Shown here: positions 26,128 to 34,996 of the stretch, in pieces
Position numbering within the stretch: position 1 is the stretch's first letter
Layout: every line of letters starts with the position of its first letter
Assembly: GCA_022823865.1 (NCBI GenBank)
Contig: JAJEHF010000011.1
Span: forward strand, 1-64,000
DNA length: 64,000 nucleotides
Origin: Bryobacterales bacterium
Lineage (GTDB): Bacteria > Acidobacteriota > Terriglobia > Bryobacterales > UBA6623
Direction: 5' to 3'
Notes under the pieces: generated by a model
The model's database searches: none
The model's input: the letters and a program-made list of their open reading frames with translations, nothing else
Told to the model about the DNA's origin: nothing
Translations under genes and position numbers: made by a program

Positions 26128-27528
26128 ATGAAGTCTCGCTCTGTCCTTGCCGCTCTGGTCTTCACGACCGTGTTGATTCCCGCTCTGACTGCCGACTGGC
26201 CGCAGTGGCGCGGGCCGCACTTCAACGGCAGCAACCCGGCGGCCAAGGGGCTCGCCGTTGAATGGACTAGCGATACGAACGTGGTATGGAAGGCCAAGCT
26301 GCCGAGTTGGAGCGCGGCCACGCCCGCGATTTGGGCTGACACCGTGTTTGTGACCTCCGCAGAAGAAGGCTTCGCTTCCCCGGCACAGCAGATGCGGCGC
26401 GGCCGCGGCCGCGGGCCAAGGCCAGGCCCTGGGGGTGGGCCCGGCCGGCCCGGAGCTCCCGGCCCGCGGGCCGGTGGGCCGCCCGCTGCAGCTTCTGACC
26501 GCTCTGACAAGATCTTGCTGATTGCCCTCAACCGCGCGGACGGCTCGGTGCAGTGGAATCGCACGATCGGCGACGGCAACCGCGTCTATCGCAAGCAGAA
26601 TCTCTCCTCGCCATCGCCGATCACCGACGGGAACCACGTCTGGATCATGACCGGCGGCGGCCAGTTCTCGTGCTACGACATGAACGGCGAGAAGGTTTGG
26701 TCGCGCAACGTACAGCAGGATTATGGCCGCTTCGGGCTCAACCACGGATACGCTTCCACTCCCCGATTGCACAAGGGCCGCCTGTACGTGCAGGTGCTCC
26801 ACGGCATGAAGACAGACGACCCCTCGTACGTGTTCGCTGTTGACGCTAGGACGGGCGAGACTCTGTGGAAGGTCGAGCGGCCGACCGACGCAATGGCGGA
26901 ATCTCCTGACGACTATTCGACTCCGCTGATCGTCACTGCCCGCGGCAAGGAGCAGCTCGTTGTGTCAGGCGGGGACTACGTGACCGGGCACGACCTCGGC
27001 AACGGCAAGGAATTGTGGCGCATGGGCGGGTTCAATCCCGGCAACGAGCGCTTCTACCGCACCATCGCGTCGTCGATCCACATCGGGGACACCATTTTCA
27101 CTCCGAGCACGCGCGGAAACCCGTTCATCGCCTTCAAGCTCGGCGGCGAGGGGTGGATGGACGAATCGGCCAAGGTCTGGGAAAATGCGCTTGGCGCTGA
27201 CGTGCCCACGCCGACTACGGATGGCGAGCGCCTTTTCGTGGTCAACGATCGCGGCATCCTGAACGTGTTGGATGCCAAGACGGGCGAGCTGGTGGTCGAG
27301 CGGCTGCGTTTGGAACCCGGCACGTATTCGTCCTCGCCCCTGCTGGCGGATGGCAAGCTCTACGCGACGAACGAGGAAGGGACCACGACAGTCGTTGACG
27401 TGGATGACGGATACAAGACCCTCGCCGCGAACCGGCTCGACAGCCACACCTTGGCCAGCCCGATCGCCGTTGGCGGGCAGATCTTCATCCGCACCGCCGA
27501 CTTCCTCTATTGCATTGCGCCGGACTAG
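26128..27528 (+). CDS. Secreted PQQ-like beta-propeller protein with Gly/Pro/Arg-rich insert
   Basis: The 466-residue protein has a signal peptide (MKSRSVLAALVFTTVLIPALT) followed by ADWPQWRGPHFNG, so it is a paralogue of the protein at 20860. Blade motifs include ALNRADGSVQWNRTIGD, VDARTGETLWKVERP and VLDAKTGELVVERL. Between about residues 86 and 127 it carries a low-complexity stretch dominated by Arg, Gly, Pro and Ala, probably an exposed loop. Function is unknown. A GTG six codons upstream is possible, but the ATG begins the signal peptide. The zinc-ribbon gene follows after 9 bases. Confidence 0.82.
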   Translation: MKSRSVLAALVFTTVLIPALTADWPQWRGPHFNGSNPAAKGLAVEWTSDTNVVWKAKLPSWSAATPAIWADTVFVTSAEEGFASPAQQMRRGRGRGPRPGPGGGPGRPGAPGPRAGGPPAAASDRSDKILLIALNRADGSVQWNRTIGDGNRVYRKQNLSSPSPITDGNHVWIMTGGGQFSCYDMNGEKVWSRNVQQDYGRFGLNHGYASTPRLHKGRLYVQVLHGMKTDDPSYVFAVDARTGETLWKVERPTDAMAESPDDYSTPLIVTARGKEQLVVSGGDYVTGHDLGNGKELWRMGGFNPGNERFYRTIASSIHIGDTIFTPSTRGNPFIAFKLGGEGWMDESAKVWENALGADVPTPTTDGERLFVVNDRGILNVLDAKTGELVVERLRLEPGTYSSSPLLADGKLYATNEEGTTTVVDVDDGYKTLAANRLDSHTLASPIAVGGQIFIRTADFLYCIAPD

Positions 27529-27537
27529 GGAGGCCCC

Positions 27538-27774
27538 GTGAACGTAGAACACCGCATCGGCGATATCGTCGATGACTATTGCACGCGGTGCAAGGGTGTG
27601 ATGAACCACTCGGTTGTCTCGGTCGTGGACGGCGAGCCCGCCCGCACCGAATGCCGAACCTGCTACTCGTCGCACAAGTACCGCCACGCGCGCGGGGGCA
27701 AGGAACAACCCGGCAGCAAGCGGGACCTGTTCGACGAAATACTGGACAAGATGGGCCCGCTGGGGCACCGCTAG
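27538..27774 (+). CDS. Small zinc-ribbon protein, unknown function
   Basis: A 78-residue protein with two CxxC pairs: CTRCKG (Cys15, Cys18) and CRTCYS (Cys39, Cys42), spaced like a zinc ribbon. The C-terminal part is basic then acidic (SSHKYRHARGGKEQ, FDEILDKMG). I do not recognise a named family. The GTG start is preceded by GGGAGG about 5 bases upstream, and the gene lies between the PQQ-like gene and the alkyltransferase-like gene, likely in one transcript. Confidence 0.7.
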   Translation: MNVEHRIGDIVDDYCTRCKGVMNHSVVSVVDGEPARTECRTCYSSHKYRHARGGKEQPGSKRDLFDEILDKMGPLGHR

Positions 27775-27814
27775 GACGGTGCCTGGCCGCCACGTCCGCG
27801 GCGGAGCGCGCGCA

Positions 27815-28183
27815 GTGTCTCGGGAGCCGCTTGCTGCCGGCGCCCTGCTGACCGGGCAGGCCGCGGGGTCGGCCTGGATTCGTTATCAGGAAATCTGGTC
27901 AGTCGTCGCACGGATCCCGAGGGGGCAGGTCGCGACGTACGGTGACTTAGCGCGCCTGGCAGGCATTCCCGGCCGGGCGCGGCAGGCTGGTCGCGCCATG
28001 CGCTCGTGCCCGCCCGAGCTGGCGCTGCCGTGGCACCGCGTAGTTGCGGCTGGCGGCCGCATCGCCCTGCCCGGCGAGCGTGGCCGCCAGCAACGCCGCA
28101 GGCTCGAACGAGAGAACGTTCCGTTCGCGGGGGCTAGGGTGCGCTTGGAGCGGTGTCGCTGGGAACCGGAGGCTGCGCAATAG
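27815..28183 (+). CDS. Alkyltransferase-like (ATL) DNA repair protein
   Basis: The 122-residue protein matches the DNA-binding domain of O6-alkylguanine-DNA methyltransferase: VVARIPRGQVATYGDLARLAGIPGRARQAGRAM, then LPWHRVVAAGGRIALPG. The reactive Cys of the PCHRV motif is replaced by Trp (Trp73), as in E. coli YbaZ-type ATLs. These flip and mark O6-alkylguanine for nucleotide excision repair without removing the alkyl group. GTG 27815 was chosen; GTG 27779 is an alternative. Its 3' end overlaps the convergent amidase by 50 bases. Confidence 0.82.
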   Translation: MSREPLAAGALLTGQAAGSAWIRYQEIWSVVARIPRGQVATYGDLARLAGIPGRARQAGRAMRSCPPELALPWHRVVAAGGRIALPGERGRQQRRRLERENVPFAGARVRLERCRWEPEAAQ

Positions 28184-29582
28184 GTGGGATCCGGCGGTGC
28201 CACTCCGTTGCCGTTTCGTATGCGTGTCCGATTTCCAGCACTCGCCGCTCGTCAAAGGCGGTGCCAACGACCTGCACGCCGATGGGCAGGCCGTCGCTGT
28301 GGAATCCGCACGGGACGGACAGCACGGGCAGGCCGGTGAGGTTGAGGGCGCGAATATTGCGGGTCGTGGCAAGCCGGACGTTTTCGAGCCTGCCGTTGAC
28401 CTCGACCTCCAGTTCTCCGATACGGGCCGTCGGTATCGGCACCGCGGGCATTACCAGGGCGTCCACTTTCTCGAGCACTCGAGCAAACTCCCGGCAGAAG
28501 CGCTTGCGCTGCCGTTGCGCGTTCAAGTAGTCCGAAGCGCTCACAAGCCGGCCCTGGTCCAGTAGGGCGCGCACGTCGTCGCCGAATTCCTCGCGGCGCT
28601 CTTCGAGGCGGCGATGATGCACGGAGGTCGCTTCCGCGAGCAGGATGAGGCGGTGCAGCGAGTTGGCTAGATCGATGTCGGGAACCGCGACTTCTCGAAG
28701 TTGCGCTCCCAACCCTGTCAGGACTCGCAAGGCTGACTGAACGGCGCTGTCCACGGCTGGATCCAAGCGCTCGTAGTACAGGGTCCGTGGCACACCGATC
28801 ACCACGCCTTTCAGGCTGGGCTCGGCGTCGAATCGGGGCAGCTCGACGGGCTTGTCCACCGTCGTGGGGTCGGCTCTGTCCGGGCCCGCGATCGCTTGGT
28901 ACGCCAGCGCGGTGTCGCGCACGGTGAGGGCGAAGGGGCCCAGCGTGTCGAGCGTGTGCCCCAGCGGGAACGCGCCGCGGCGGCTGACTCGTCCGAACGT
29001 CGGCTTCAGTCCTGCGATACCGCACAGCGCTGCGGGAATCCGAATCGAGCCACCGGTGTCCGACCCTAGCGAGAAGCTGCACAGGCCCGCCGCCAGTGCA
29101 GCCGCCGACCCGCCGCTGGAGCCCCCCGGGATTCGCTCGGTGTCCCAAGGGTTGCGGACAGGCCCGAAATGGGGGTTGCTGCTCGTGATCCCGTAGGCCC
29201 ATTCGTGCAGGCCGGTCTTGCCCAGCAGGATCGCGCCGGCAGCGGACAGCTTCTCGACGATCGCGGCGTCGTCCGCGGGCACGTTGTCGGCAAGGATCCT
29301 AGAGCCGACCGTGGTGCGGATCCCCTTCGTGTCGAGCAGGTCCTTGGCTGCGTAGGGCACGCCGTGCAGGGGGCCGATGCTTCGGCCAGCACGGATCTCG
29401 GACTCGGCGTGCCGGGCCTGCTCCAAGGCGCGGTCCGCAGTTACGGACAGGTACGAGTTCAGGGCCGGGTCCAGCTTTCCGATTCGGTGCAGCGCGTGGC
29501 CGACGACTTCGACTGGCGACACTTGGCCGCTGCCGTAGGCTTCTTCCAGTTGAGCGATGCCAAGTCTCGCGGGCAGCTCCAT
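28134..29582 (-). CDS. Amidase signature family enzyme (GatA-like)
   Basis: The 482-residue protein is a member of the amidase signature family with the Ser-cisSer-Lys triad: GVPYAAKDLLDTKG (Lys80), IPGGSSGGSAAALAAG (Ser155) and SLGSDTGGSIRIPAALCG (Ser179). It resembles GatA in length and motif spacing, but no gatB or gatC is adjacent, so it may be a stand-alone amidase. The frame is open far upstream; ATG 29582 begins the conserved domain and leaves room for the promoter of the divergent TonB-dependent receptor gene. No signal peptide is seen, so it is cytoplasmic. Confidence 0.85.
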   Translation of the reverse strand: MELPARLGIAQLEEAYGSGQVSPVEVVGHALHRIGKLDPALNSYLSVTADRALEQARHAESEIRAGRSIGPLHGVPYAAKDLLDTKGIRTTVGSRILADNVPADDAAIVEKLSAAGAILLGKTGLHEWAYGITSSNPHFGPVRNPWDTERIPGGSSGGSAAALAAGLCSFSLGSDTGGSIRIPAALCGIAGLKPTFGRVSRRGAFPLGHTLDTLGPFALTVRDTALAYQAIAGPDRADPTTVDKPVELPRFDAEPSLKGVVIGVPRTLYYERLDPAVDSAVQSALRVLTGLGAQLREVAVPDIDLANSLHRLILLAEATSVHHRRLEERREEFGDDVRALLDQGRLVSASDYLNAQRQRKRFCREFARVLEKVDALVMPAVPIPTARIGELEVEVNGRLENVRLATTRNIRALNLTGLPVLSVPCGFHSDGLPIGVQVVGTAFDERRVLEIGHAYETATEWHRRIPPIAQPPVPSDTAPSAP

Positions 29583-29770
29583 GGGTTGTTCCAAGACCAG
29601 AATACGCTTGTTGGCCTTGGTGCTCGCGGTACCGGGATGCAGACGAGCGAATACCCGATTTACATCTGTGTTGCGTTGTAACCGTATAGAGTGTACAGTT
29701 GCAGTTGATGGGGTTGGTAGTTTCGATCCGAGCTTGTCTGGGGTCGGGTTTGAGCATTGGGGGTCTTGTA

Positions 29771-32700
29771 ATGAAAAAAGCGTTAGTTCTCGTCGGTGTG
29801 CTGGCACTGCTAGCGCCGATGTGCTTCGGCCAAGCGAATCTGGCCACACTGACCGGTACGGTCACTGACAGCGGTGGCGGCGTCATTCCCGGCGCTGACG
29901 TCACCGTGATCAACACTGGCACCGCGATTTCCCGCGAGCAGTCCACGAATGAGATCGGCAGCTTCACCATTCCCGCGCTGATACCCGGGGACTACCAGCT
30001 GATCGTCACATCCGAGGGCTTTCAGCAGCATGTCGAGCAGGGCATCGTCTTGCGCACCGGCGACAATCGCCGGGTCGACGTCGAGCTGGAACTGGGCCAG
30101 ATCACGGAGTCAGTGACGGTCGATGCCCAGCTAGTGACGCTGAACACAGAGAACGGCATGATCAAGGGCGACGTCATCGTGCAGGAGGAGATCCAGGAGC
30201 TGCCGTTGAACGGCCGCGACTTCACGGATTTGGCGTTCTTCGTGCCCGGCGTCGTGCCGAGGGGCAGTTCGCAGGGCTCGTTCGCATCGATCAACGGTGC
30301 GCGGCCGACCAACACCAACTTCTACGTCGACGGCTTTGACAACCGCAACGTCCAGGGGGGCGCGGCTCAGGTGCGACCCAACATCGACGCGCTTCAGGAA
30401 TTCAAGATGGAGACGTCCGGCTATTCGGCAGAGTACGGCCGCATGGCCGGCGGCATCCTGAACATGTCCCTGCGTTCGGGAACGAACCAGTTCCACGGCA
30501 ACATCAGCTACTTCATGCGCAACGATGTGCTGGACGCGCGCGCATTCTTCGAACAGGACAAGACCAACCTGCTCCAGAACCAGTTCTCCGCGACGGCAAC
30601 CGGCCCCATCAAGAAGAACAGGACCTTCTTCATGCTCAGCTATGAGCTCCAGCGCCGCGACCAGGAGCAGGTGCGCTTGTCGCGCGTGCCGACCCCGATG
30701 GAAATTGGGGGCGACTTCAGCCAGACCATCGGCCTGTCGCACCTCGACAACCAGCTCGATGTGACAGACGACGCTGTCCTAGACCGGCTCCGGAGCCAGT
30801 TCGTCATCCGCGACCGGACGTCGCGCGGAGGCTGCAACGCCAACCTCGTCCGCCGCGGGCGGAACAACTCCTGCTTCCCGAATGACGTGATCCCGATGAG
30901 CCGCGCCGACCCGGTGGCCCAGCGGCTGTTCAGCGAGTACCCGGCGCCGAACATGGGCAAGCGCCGGGACCTGCTGAACTATCTCGTGGTCGACAACGAC
31001 AACGACAACTTCGACAGCACCATCTTCAAGGTGGACCACAAGATCGGCGAGAACAACTTGGCGGCACGCGTGCAGTACCGCGCCAACAACAACGAGAACC
31101 CGTTTGCAGGCAATAGCGTCCTGCCCCAATTTGGCAACACGATCGACGACAACCGCTACTTGGCGGGCGCCGATTACACGCACATGTTCTCGCCGACGTC
31201 GCTGATGGAGGTCCGGTTCGGATTCAGCGGCAATGACGTGTTCCAGCGCGGGGCGTTCTCCGGCGGCAACATCATCGAAGAGCTTGGGATGCAGAACTTC
31301 ATCTCGGAAGAGGACCGTCAGGCGTATCCCGGCATCGACGACTACCCGCTCATCCGGGTCGACAACCACGCCACGCTCGGCTCGGCAACCAACCTGCCGG
31401 TAATCACAGATGTGCGCGACACGCAATGGAGCGTCAAGATGACGAACATCAAGGGCGCTCACACGTTCAAGTACGGGTTCAACTACAACTACGTGGTGTA
31501 CGAGCGGCCCGGCGTCAACAATGCCCGGGGCAACTACCGCTTCCGCGGCTTCCGCACGGGCGGCTGCAATTCGCAGCGCTGCAGGGACTGGGGCAGCCCG
31601 GTCGCGGACATGTTCCTTGGCTGGCTGCACAACATCAACGTCCGCGAAGGCATCAACGCGCCGGACTGGAGGCAGGTCGCGATGGGCGCGTTCTTCAACG
31701 ATGACTGGAAGGTCACCCCGCGTCTGACCATGAACCTCGGAGTGCGCTGGGAGGTCAACCAGATGCCGTGGGACGTGAACGACAAGATGGGCAGCTACGT
31801 GCCCGAGCACAACAAGATTGTCCTCTCGAGCGACCGGAACCTTCCCGACAACTTCAACCAGCTGCTGGGAGACTACGACCTCGCGGGTCGCTTCCTGACG
31901 GCCGACGAGGTGGGTTACCCGCGCTCGGTGATCCAGACGGATTGGAACAACTTCACGCCCCGCCTCGGAATCGCCTACCGGATGACCAACAAGCTGGTCG
32001 TCCGCGCGGGCTACGGGCTGTTCGTGGCGGGAACGATCCTGAACCCGTTCCGGAACAATCTGGGCAACATCTTCCCCTACACGATCCAGACCAACTACGC
32101 GGCGCGGAACGCGACCCCCAACAGGCCGCCAGAAGTCCTTCTCAGCGATCCTCTGGGCACGCTGGGCCGGGACGCCATCATTGGCGGAGGCTGGCTCGGT
32201 GACCGGCCCACGGCGAGCGGCATCACGCAGAGGCCCAGCCAGGCGTACCTGCAGTCGTGGAATTTCACGATCGAGCGGCAGCTGCCTGGCGGCACGAGCG
32301 TAGAAATCGACTACCGCGGCTCGAAGGGAACTCACCTCATCCGCCGCTACGACCACAACCAGGCGATCCGCACTCGCGAGTGGTTCCTGGCCAACCGCAC
32401 GCCGACCGGTGGGTTCACCGAGAACTTCCAGTCCCTGCGGCCGAATCCCGACTGGAACGCGATCAACTTCTACAACACCGGTTCGAACTCCAACTACAAC
32501 GCTGCCAACATTTCGTGGCGCAAGCGCAGTCGGCGCGGCCTGTTCTGGCGCGTGAACTACTCGTTCTCCAAATCGATCGACGACGCCTCGCGGACCAACG
32601 GATCCGGAGCGACAGACTTTGCCAACGCGTTGGATCGCAGGAACCTGCGGCTCGAGCGCGGGCGCTCGACCTGGGACCGTCGGCACGTGTTCACGATGGT

Positions 32701-33310
32701 GGGCAACTTCAACCTGCCGTTCGGGCGCGGCCGGCGCTGGGGAGCGCAGTGGGGCAAGTTCGCCCAGGGGGCCTTTGGCGGCTGGCAGCTCTCGGGCACG
32801 CAGACCTCTTACTCGGGTTCGCCGTTCACGGTCATGGCTGCGAATGCGGACGTGAACCTGGGCGAGTCGCAGCGGCCCCACCGGGTCTCGCACGGCTCGC
32901 AGGCCGACGATCCCTCTCTGGGGTTGAAGCGCGGGGTGAACTACCCGTTCTTCGACACCGGCGCCTTCGTCGACGTGCCGAGCTGCGTGGATGCCGACCC
33001 TGAGGCCGGCACGGAACTGTTCTGTCCGGAAGGGGCTTTCGCGCTGGGAACGGCGGGCCGCAACATTCTGGACGGACCGGGCCTGTTCACCGCGAACATA
33101 GCTGTCTCGAAGAACTTCCAGATCCGCGAGGGCATGCGCCTGCAGCTGCGCATCGAGTCGTTCAACTTCCTCAACCGGACGAACTTCATCATGACGAACG
33201 AGTTCCGGCGGTTTAACGGAGTCGGCGGCGGATTCTTCACGCGCACGGGGAACATCGGTCGCGGCGGCGGCCCGAGAATCTTCCAGTACGCGCTGAAGCT
33301 GAGGTTTTAG
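29771..33310 (+). CDS. TonB-dependent receptor with carboxypeptidase-regulatory domain
   Basis: The 1179-residue outer-membrane protein has a signal peptide (MKKALVLVGVLALLAPMCFGQ). A CarboxypepD-regulatory domain follows (about 22-105: TLTGTVTDSGGGVIPGADVTVINTG, SFTIPALIPGDYQL). The plug is next, with ELPLNGRDFTDLAFFVPGV and NFYVDGFDNRNVQGG, then a long beta-barrel ending in IFQYALKLRF with terminal Phe. This Oar-like type is strongly expanded in Acidobacteriota. It presumably imports a large glycan or peptide fragment with TonB energy; the ligand is unknown. A run GGGGGT lies 6 bases before ATG 29771. TATAGA at about 29686 may be the -10. Confidence 0.9.
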   Translation: MKKALVLVGVLALLAPMCFGQANLATLTGTVTDSGGGVIPGADVTVINTGTAISREQSTNEIGSFTIPALIPGDYQLIVTSEGFQQHVEQGIVLRTGDNRRVDVELELGQITESVTVDAQLVTLNTENGMIKGDVIVQEEIQELPLNGRDFTDLAFFVPGVVPRGSSQGSFASINGARPTNTNFYVDGFDNRNVQGGAAQVRPNIDALQEFKMETSGYSAEYGRMAGGILNMSLRSGTNQFHGNISYFMRNDVLDARAFFEQDKTNLLQNQFSATATGPIKKNRTFFMLSYELQRRDQEQVRLSRVPTPMEIGGDFSQTIGLSHLDNQLDVTDDAVLDRLRSQFVIRDRTSRGGCNANLVRRGRNNSCFPNDVIPMSRADPVAQRLFSEYPAPNMGKRRDLLNYLVVDNDNDNFDSTIFKVDHKIGENNLAARVQYRANNNENPFAGNSVLPQFGNTIDDNRYLAGADYTHMFSPTSLMEVRFGFSGNDVFQRGAFSGGNIIEELGMQNFISEEDRQAYPGIDDYPLIRVDNHATLGSATNLPVITDVRDTQWSVKMTNIKGAHTFKYGFNYNYVVYERPGVNNARGNYRFRGFRTGGCNSQRCRDWGSPVADMFLGWLHNINVREGINAPDWRQVAMGAFFNDDWKVTPRLTMNLGVRWEVNQMPWDVNDKMGSYVPEHNKIVLSSDRNLPDNFNQLLGDYDLAGRFLTADEVGYPRSVIQTDWNNFTPRLGIAYRMTNKLVVRAGYGLFVAGTILNPFRNNLGNIFPYTIQTNYAARNATPNRPPEVLLSDPLGTLGRDAIIGGGWLGDRPTASGITQRPSQAYLQSWNFTIERQLPGGTSVEIDYRGSKGTHLIRRYDHNQAIRTREWFLANRTPTGGFTENFQSLRPNPDWNAINFYNTGSNSNYNAANISWRKRSRRGLFWRVNYSFSKSIDDASRTNGSGATDFANALDRRNLRLERGRSTWDRRHVFTMVGNFNLPFGRGRRWGAQWGKFAQGAFGGWQLSGTQTSYSGSPFTVMAANADVNLGESQRPHRVSHGSQADDPSLGLKRGVNYPFFDTGAFVDVPSCVDADPEAGTELFCPEGAFALGTAGRNILDGPGLFTANIAVSKNFQIREGMRLQLRIESFNFLNRTNFIMTNEFRRFNGVGGGFFTRTGNIGRGGGPRIFQYALKLRF

Positions 33311-33320
33311 CGGCTTTACC

Positions 33321-33353
33321 GCGGGCGTCCCGTCATAGCGTCGGGACGCCCGC
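33321..33353 (+). terminator. Strong hairpin terminator after the TonB-dependent receptor gene
   Basis: GCGGGCGTCCCG (33321-33332) and CGGGACGCCCGC (33342-33353) are a perfect 12-bp stem with a 9-base loop, 10 bases after the stop codon. There is no long T-run, but the position between convergent genes supports a terminator, possibly acting on both strands. Confidence 0.7.
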
Positions 33354-33468
33354 GAAATCGCGGGATGGCCCACGCCTGCCCGCTGTTGCTTTCCCGAGGC
33401 TGGCCCGGATCGAGCGGGTCCCGCTCCGGCGGGCTATGAGGCTCGCGGCGCGGGCCAAGGCTCGGAAT

Positions 33469-34899
33469 CTAACGCTTCGGTCGCAGGATGCGCTGGGTGG
33501 CGAGGCCCGCCACGATCGTCATCGTTGCTCCGATTGGAACGTACCAGAGCCACGCCACCACGTCTTGTATCGCGACGATGGAGGCTGTGCCCAGCCCGAT
33601 TCCCGCGATCACCGCCGTCTGCCTCGTGCCTCGCGTCAACACGCCTAGGGCGAAAGCGCCGAGCAGCCCGCCGTACACCACGGCCGCTACACCCAGCGCA
33701 ACCTCCACGGCGGAGGTGTGCCGCGAGAGCGGAATGAACATCATGGCCCCGACAGCTAGGAGCGCGCCCCATCCAAGGGTGAAGATCTTTCCGGCCTTCA
33801 AGATGCGGCCTTCGTCACCGCTCGCGCCCACCAGCGGCGCCCAGTAGTCGTAGGCCGTCGACGATGCGAGTGCATTGACGGACGACGATAGCGACGACAT
33901 CGCCGCGGCGAACACGCAAGCGATCAGCAGGCCGCTCACGCCTGCAGGCAGCTCATCGACGATGAAGCGCGCGAAGATTTCGTCCGTGCGCTCGAACGCC
34001 TGCCCTCCGTAGAAGCTCCAAAGCCCGATGCCGACGAGCAGGAACAGCAGGAACTGGCCTACAACCGCGAAACCGCTGCCTATCAGCGCCTTCTGGGAGG
34101 ATCGCAGGTCCCGACACGTCAGCAGCCTCTGGACAATGATCTGGTCGGTGCCGTGCGAAGCCATCGTGAACACTGCGCCCCCTGCCAAGCCCGCCAAGAA
34201 CGTATATGGCGCGGAGAGGCTCCACGAGAAGTCCAAGACTTGGAGCTTTCCGGCCAGCATCGCCGAATCGAGCACCTCGCTCCAGCCGCCCGGCACCTGA
34301 GACTGGATCACAGCGACGGCGATCGCCGCACCGAGCAAATAGAGCCCCATCTGGACTGAATCGACCCAGACCACCGCCCGAATGCCGCCGCAATAGGTGT
34401 AAATCACGGTCAAGACAGCGATCACCAAGATGGAAGCCGGGTACGGCCAGCCGGTAATGAGCGCCAAAGGTATGGCTGTCGCAAACAGCCGCACGGAGTC
34501 AGCCAGCAGCCTGGTCACCATGAAGATCGCGGAAGCCAGGCGTCGAGTCGCGATGCCGAAGCGAGCCTCCAGCAGCGCGTATGCTGTGGAAATCTCACCC
34601 CGATAATAGGCAGGGAGCAAGACAAGGGCAACGACAATGCGCCCGGCAACGTAGCCTACGGTCAGCTGGAGGAACACGAGGCTGCCGGTGTAGGCAACGC
34701 CCGGGATGCTCAAGAAGGTGAGCGTGCTGGTCTCAGTCGCGACCACTGACAGCAAGACAGCGCCCCAAGGCAGGGAACGCCCGCCCAGGAAGTAGTCCGC
34801 TCCGGCTTTCTGGCCCCTTCCGAGCCACGCGCCCCACGCGGTGATTCCGGCCAAGTACGCCACGAGCACGATGGCGTCGAGACTGCTCAATCCGCTCAC
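33469..34899 (-). CDS. Sodium:solute symporter family (SSS) transporter
   Basis: The 476-residue membrane protein has about 13 hydrophobic segments. It shows YFLGGRSLPWGAVLLSVVATETSTLTFLSIPGVAY, the SSS family hallmark, and IYTYCGGIRAVVWVDSVQM, the second conserved block. These transporters couple Na+ influx to uptake of sugars, sialic acids, amino acids or similar; which one is not readable. The GTG start at 34899 has a GAGGG Shine-Dalgarno upstream and removes a hydrophilic 66-codon extension that is probably not translated. It is divergent from a sulfatase, suggesting uptake of the released sugar. Confidence 0.86.
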   Translation of the reverse strand: MSGLSSLDAIVLVAYLAGITAWGAWLGRGQKAGADYFLGGRSLPWGAVLLSVVATETSTLTFLSIPGVAYTGSLVFLQLTVGYVAGRIVVALVLLPAYYRGEISTAYALLEARFGIATRRLASAIFMVTRLLADSVRLFATAIPLALITGWPYPASILVIAVLTVIYTYCGGIRAVVWVDSVQMGLYLLGAAIAVAVIQSQVPGGWSEVLDSAMLAGKLQVLDFSWSLSAPYTFLAGLAGGAVFTMASHGTDQIIVQRLLTCRDLRSSQKALIGSGFAVVGQFLLFLLVGIGLWSFYGGQAFERTDEIFARFIVDELPAGVSGLLIACVFAAAMSSLSSSVNALASSTAYDYWAPLVGASGDEGRILKAGKIFTLGWGALLAVGAMMFIPLSRHTSAVEVALGVAAVVYGGLLGAFALGVLTRGTRQTAVIAGIGLGTASIVAIQDVVAWLWYVPIGATMTIVAGLATQRILRPKR

Positions 34900-34980
34900 C
34901 TGGATCCCTCTGCGATCTGGCCGCGCCACGCCGGCCCGCTTGGGCTTTCCGCCAGCCGAGCGCGGCGCCGTAGAACCTTC

Positions 34981-34986
34981 TATCCT
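34981..34986 (+). promoter_or_regulatory. -10-like TATCCT for the sulfatase at 34997
   Basis: TATCCT lies 10 bases before the ATG at 34997, in the 97-base region between the divergent symporter and sulfatase genes. Confidence 0.4.
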
Positions 34987-34996
34987 AGTTGCCACC

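Noticed and set aside
30779-33373. 864-codon minus-strand open frame
   Set aside because: It lies antisense to the TonB-dependent receptor and encodes a Val/Arg/His-rich sequence with no recognisable domain.
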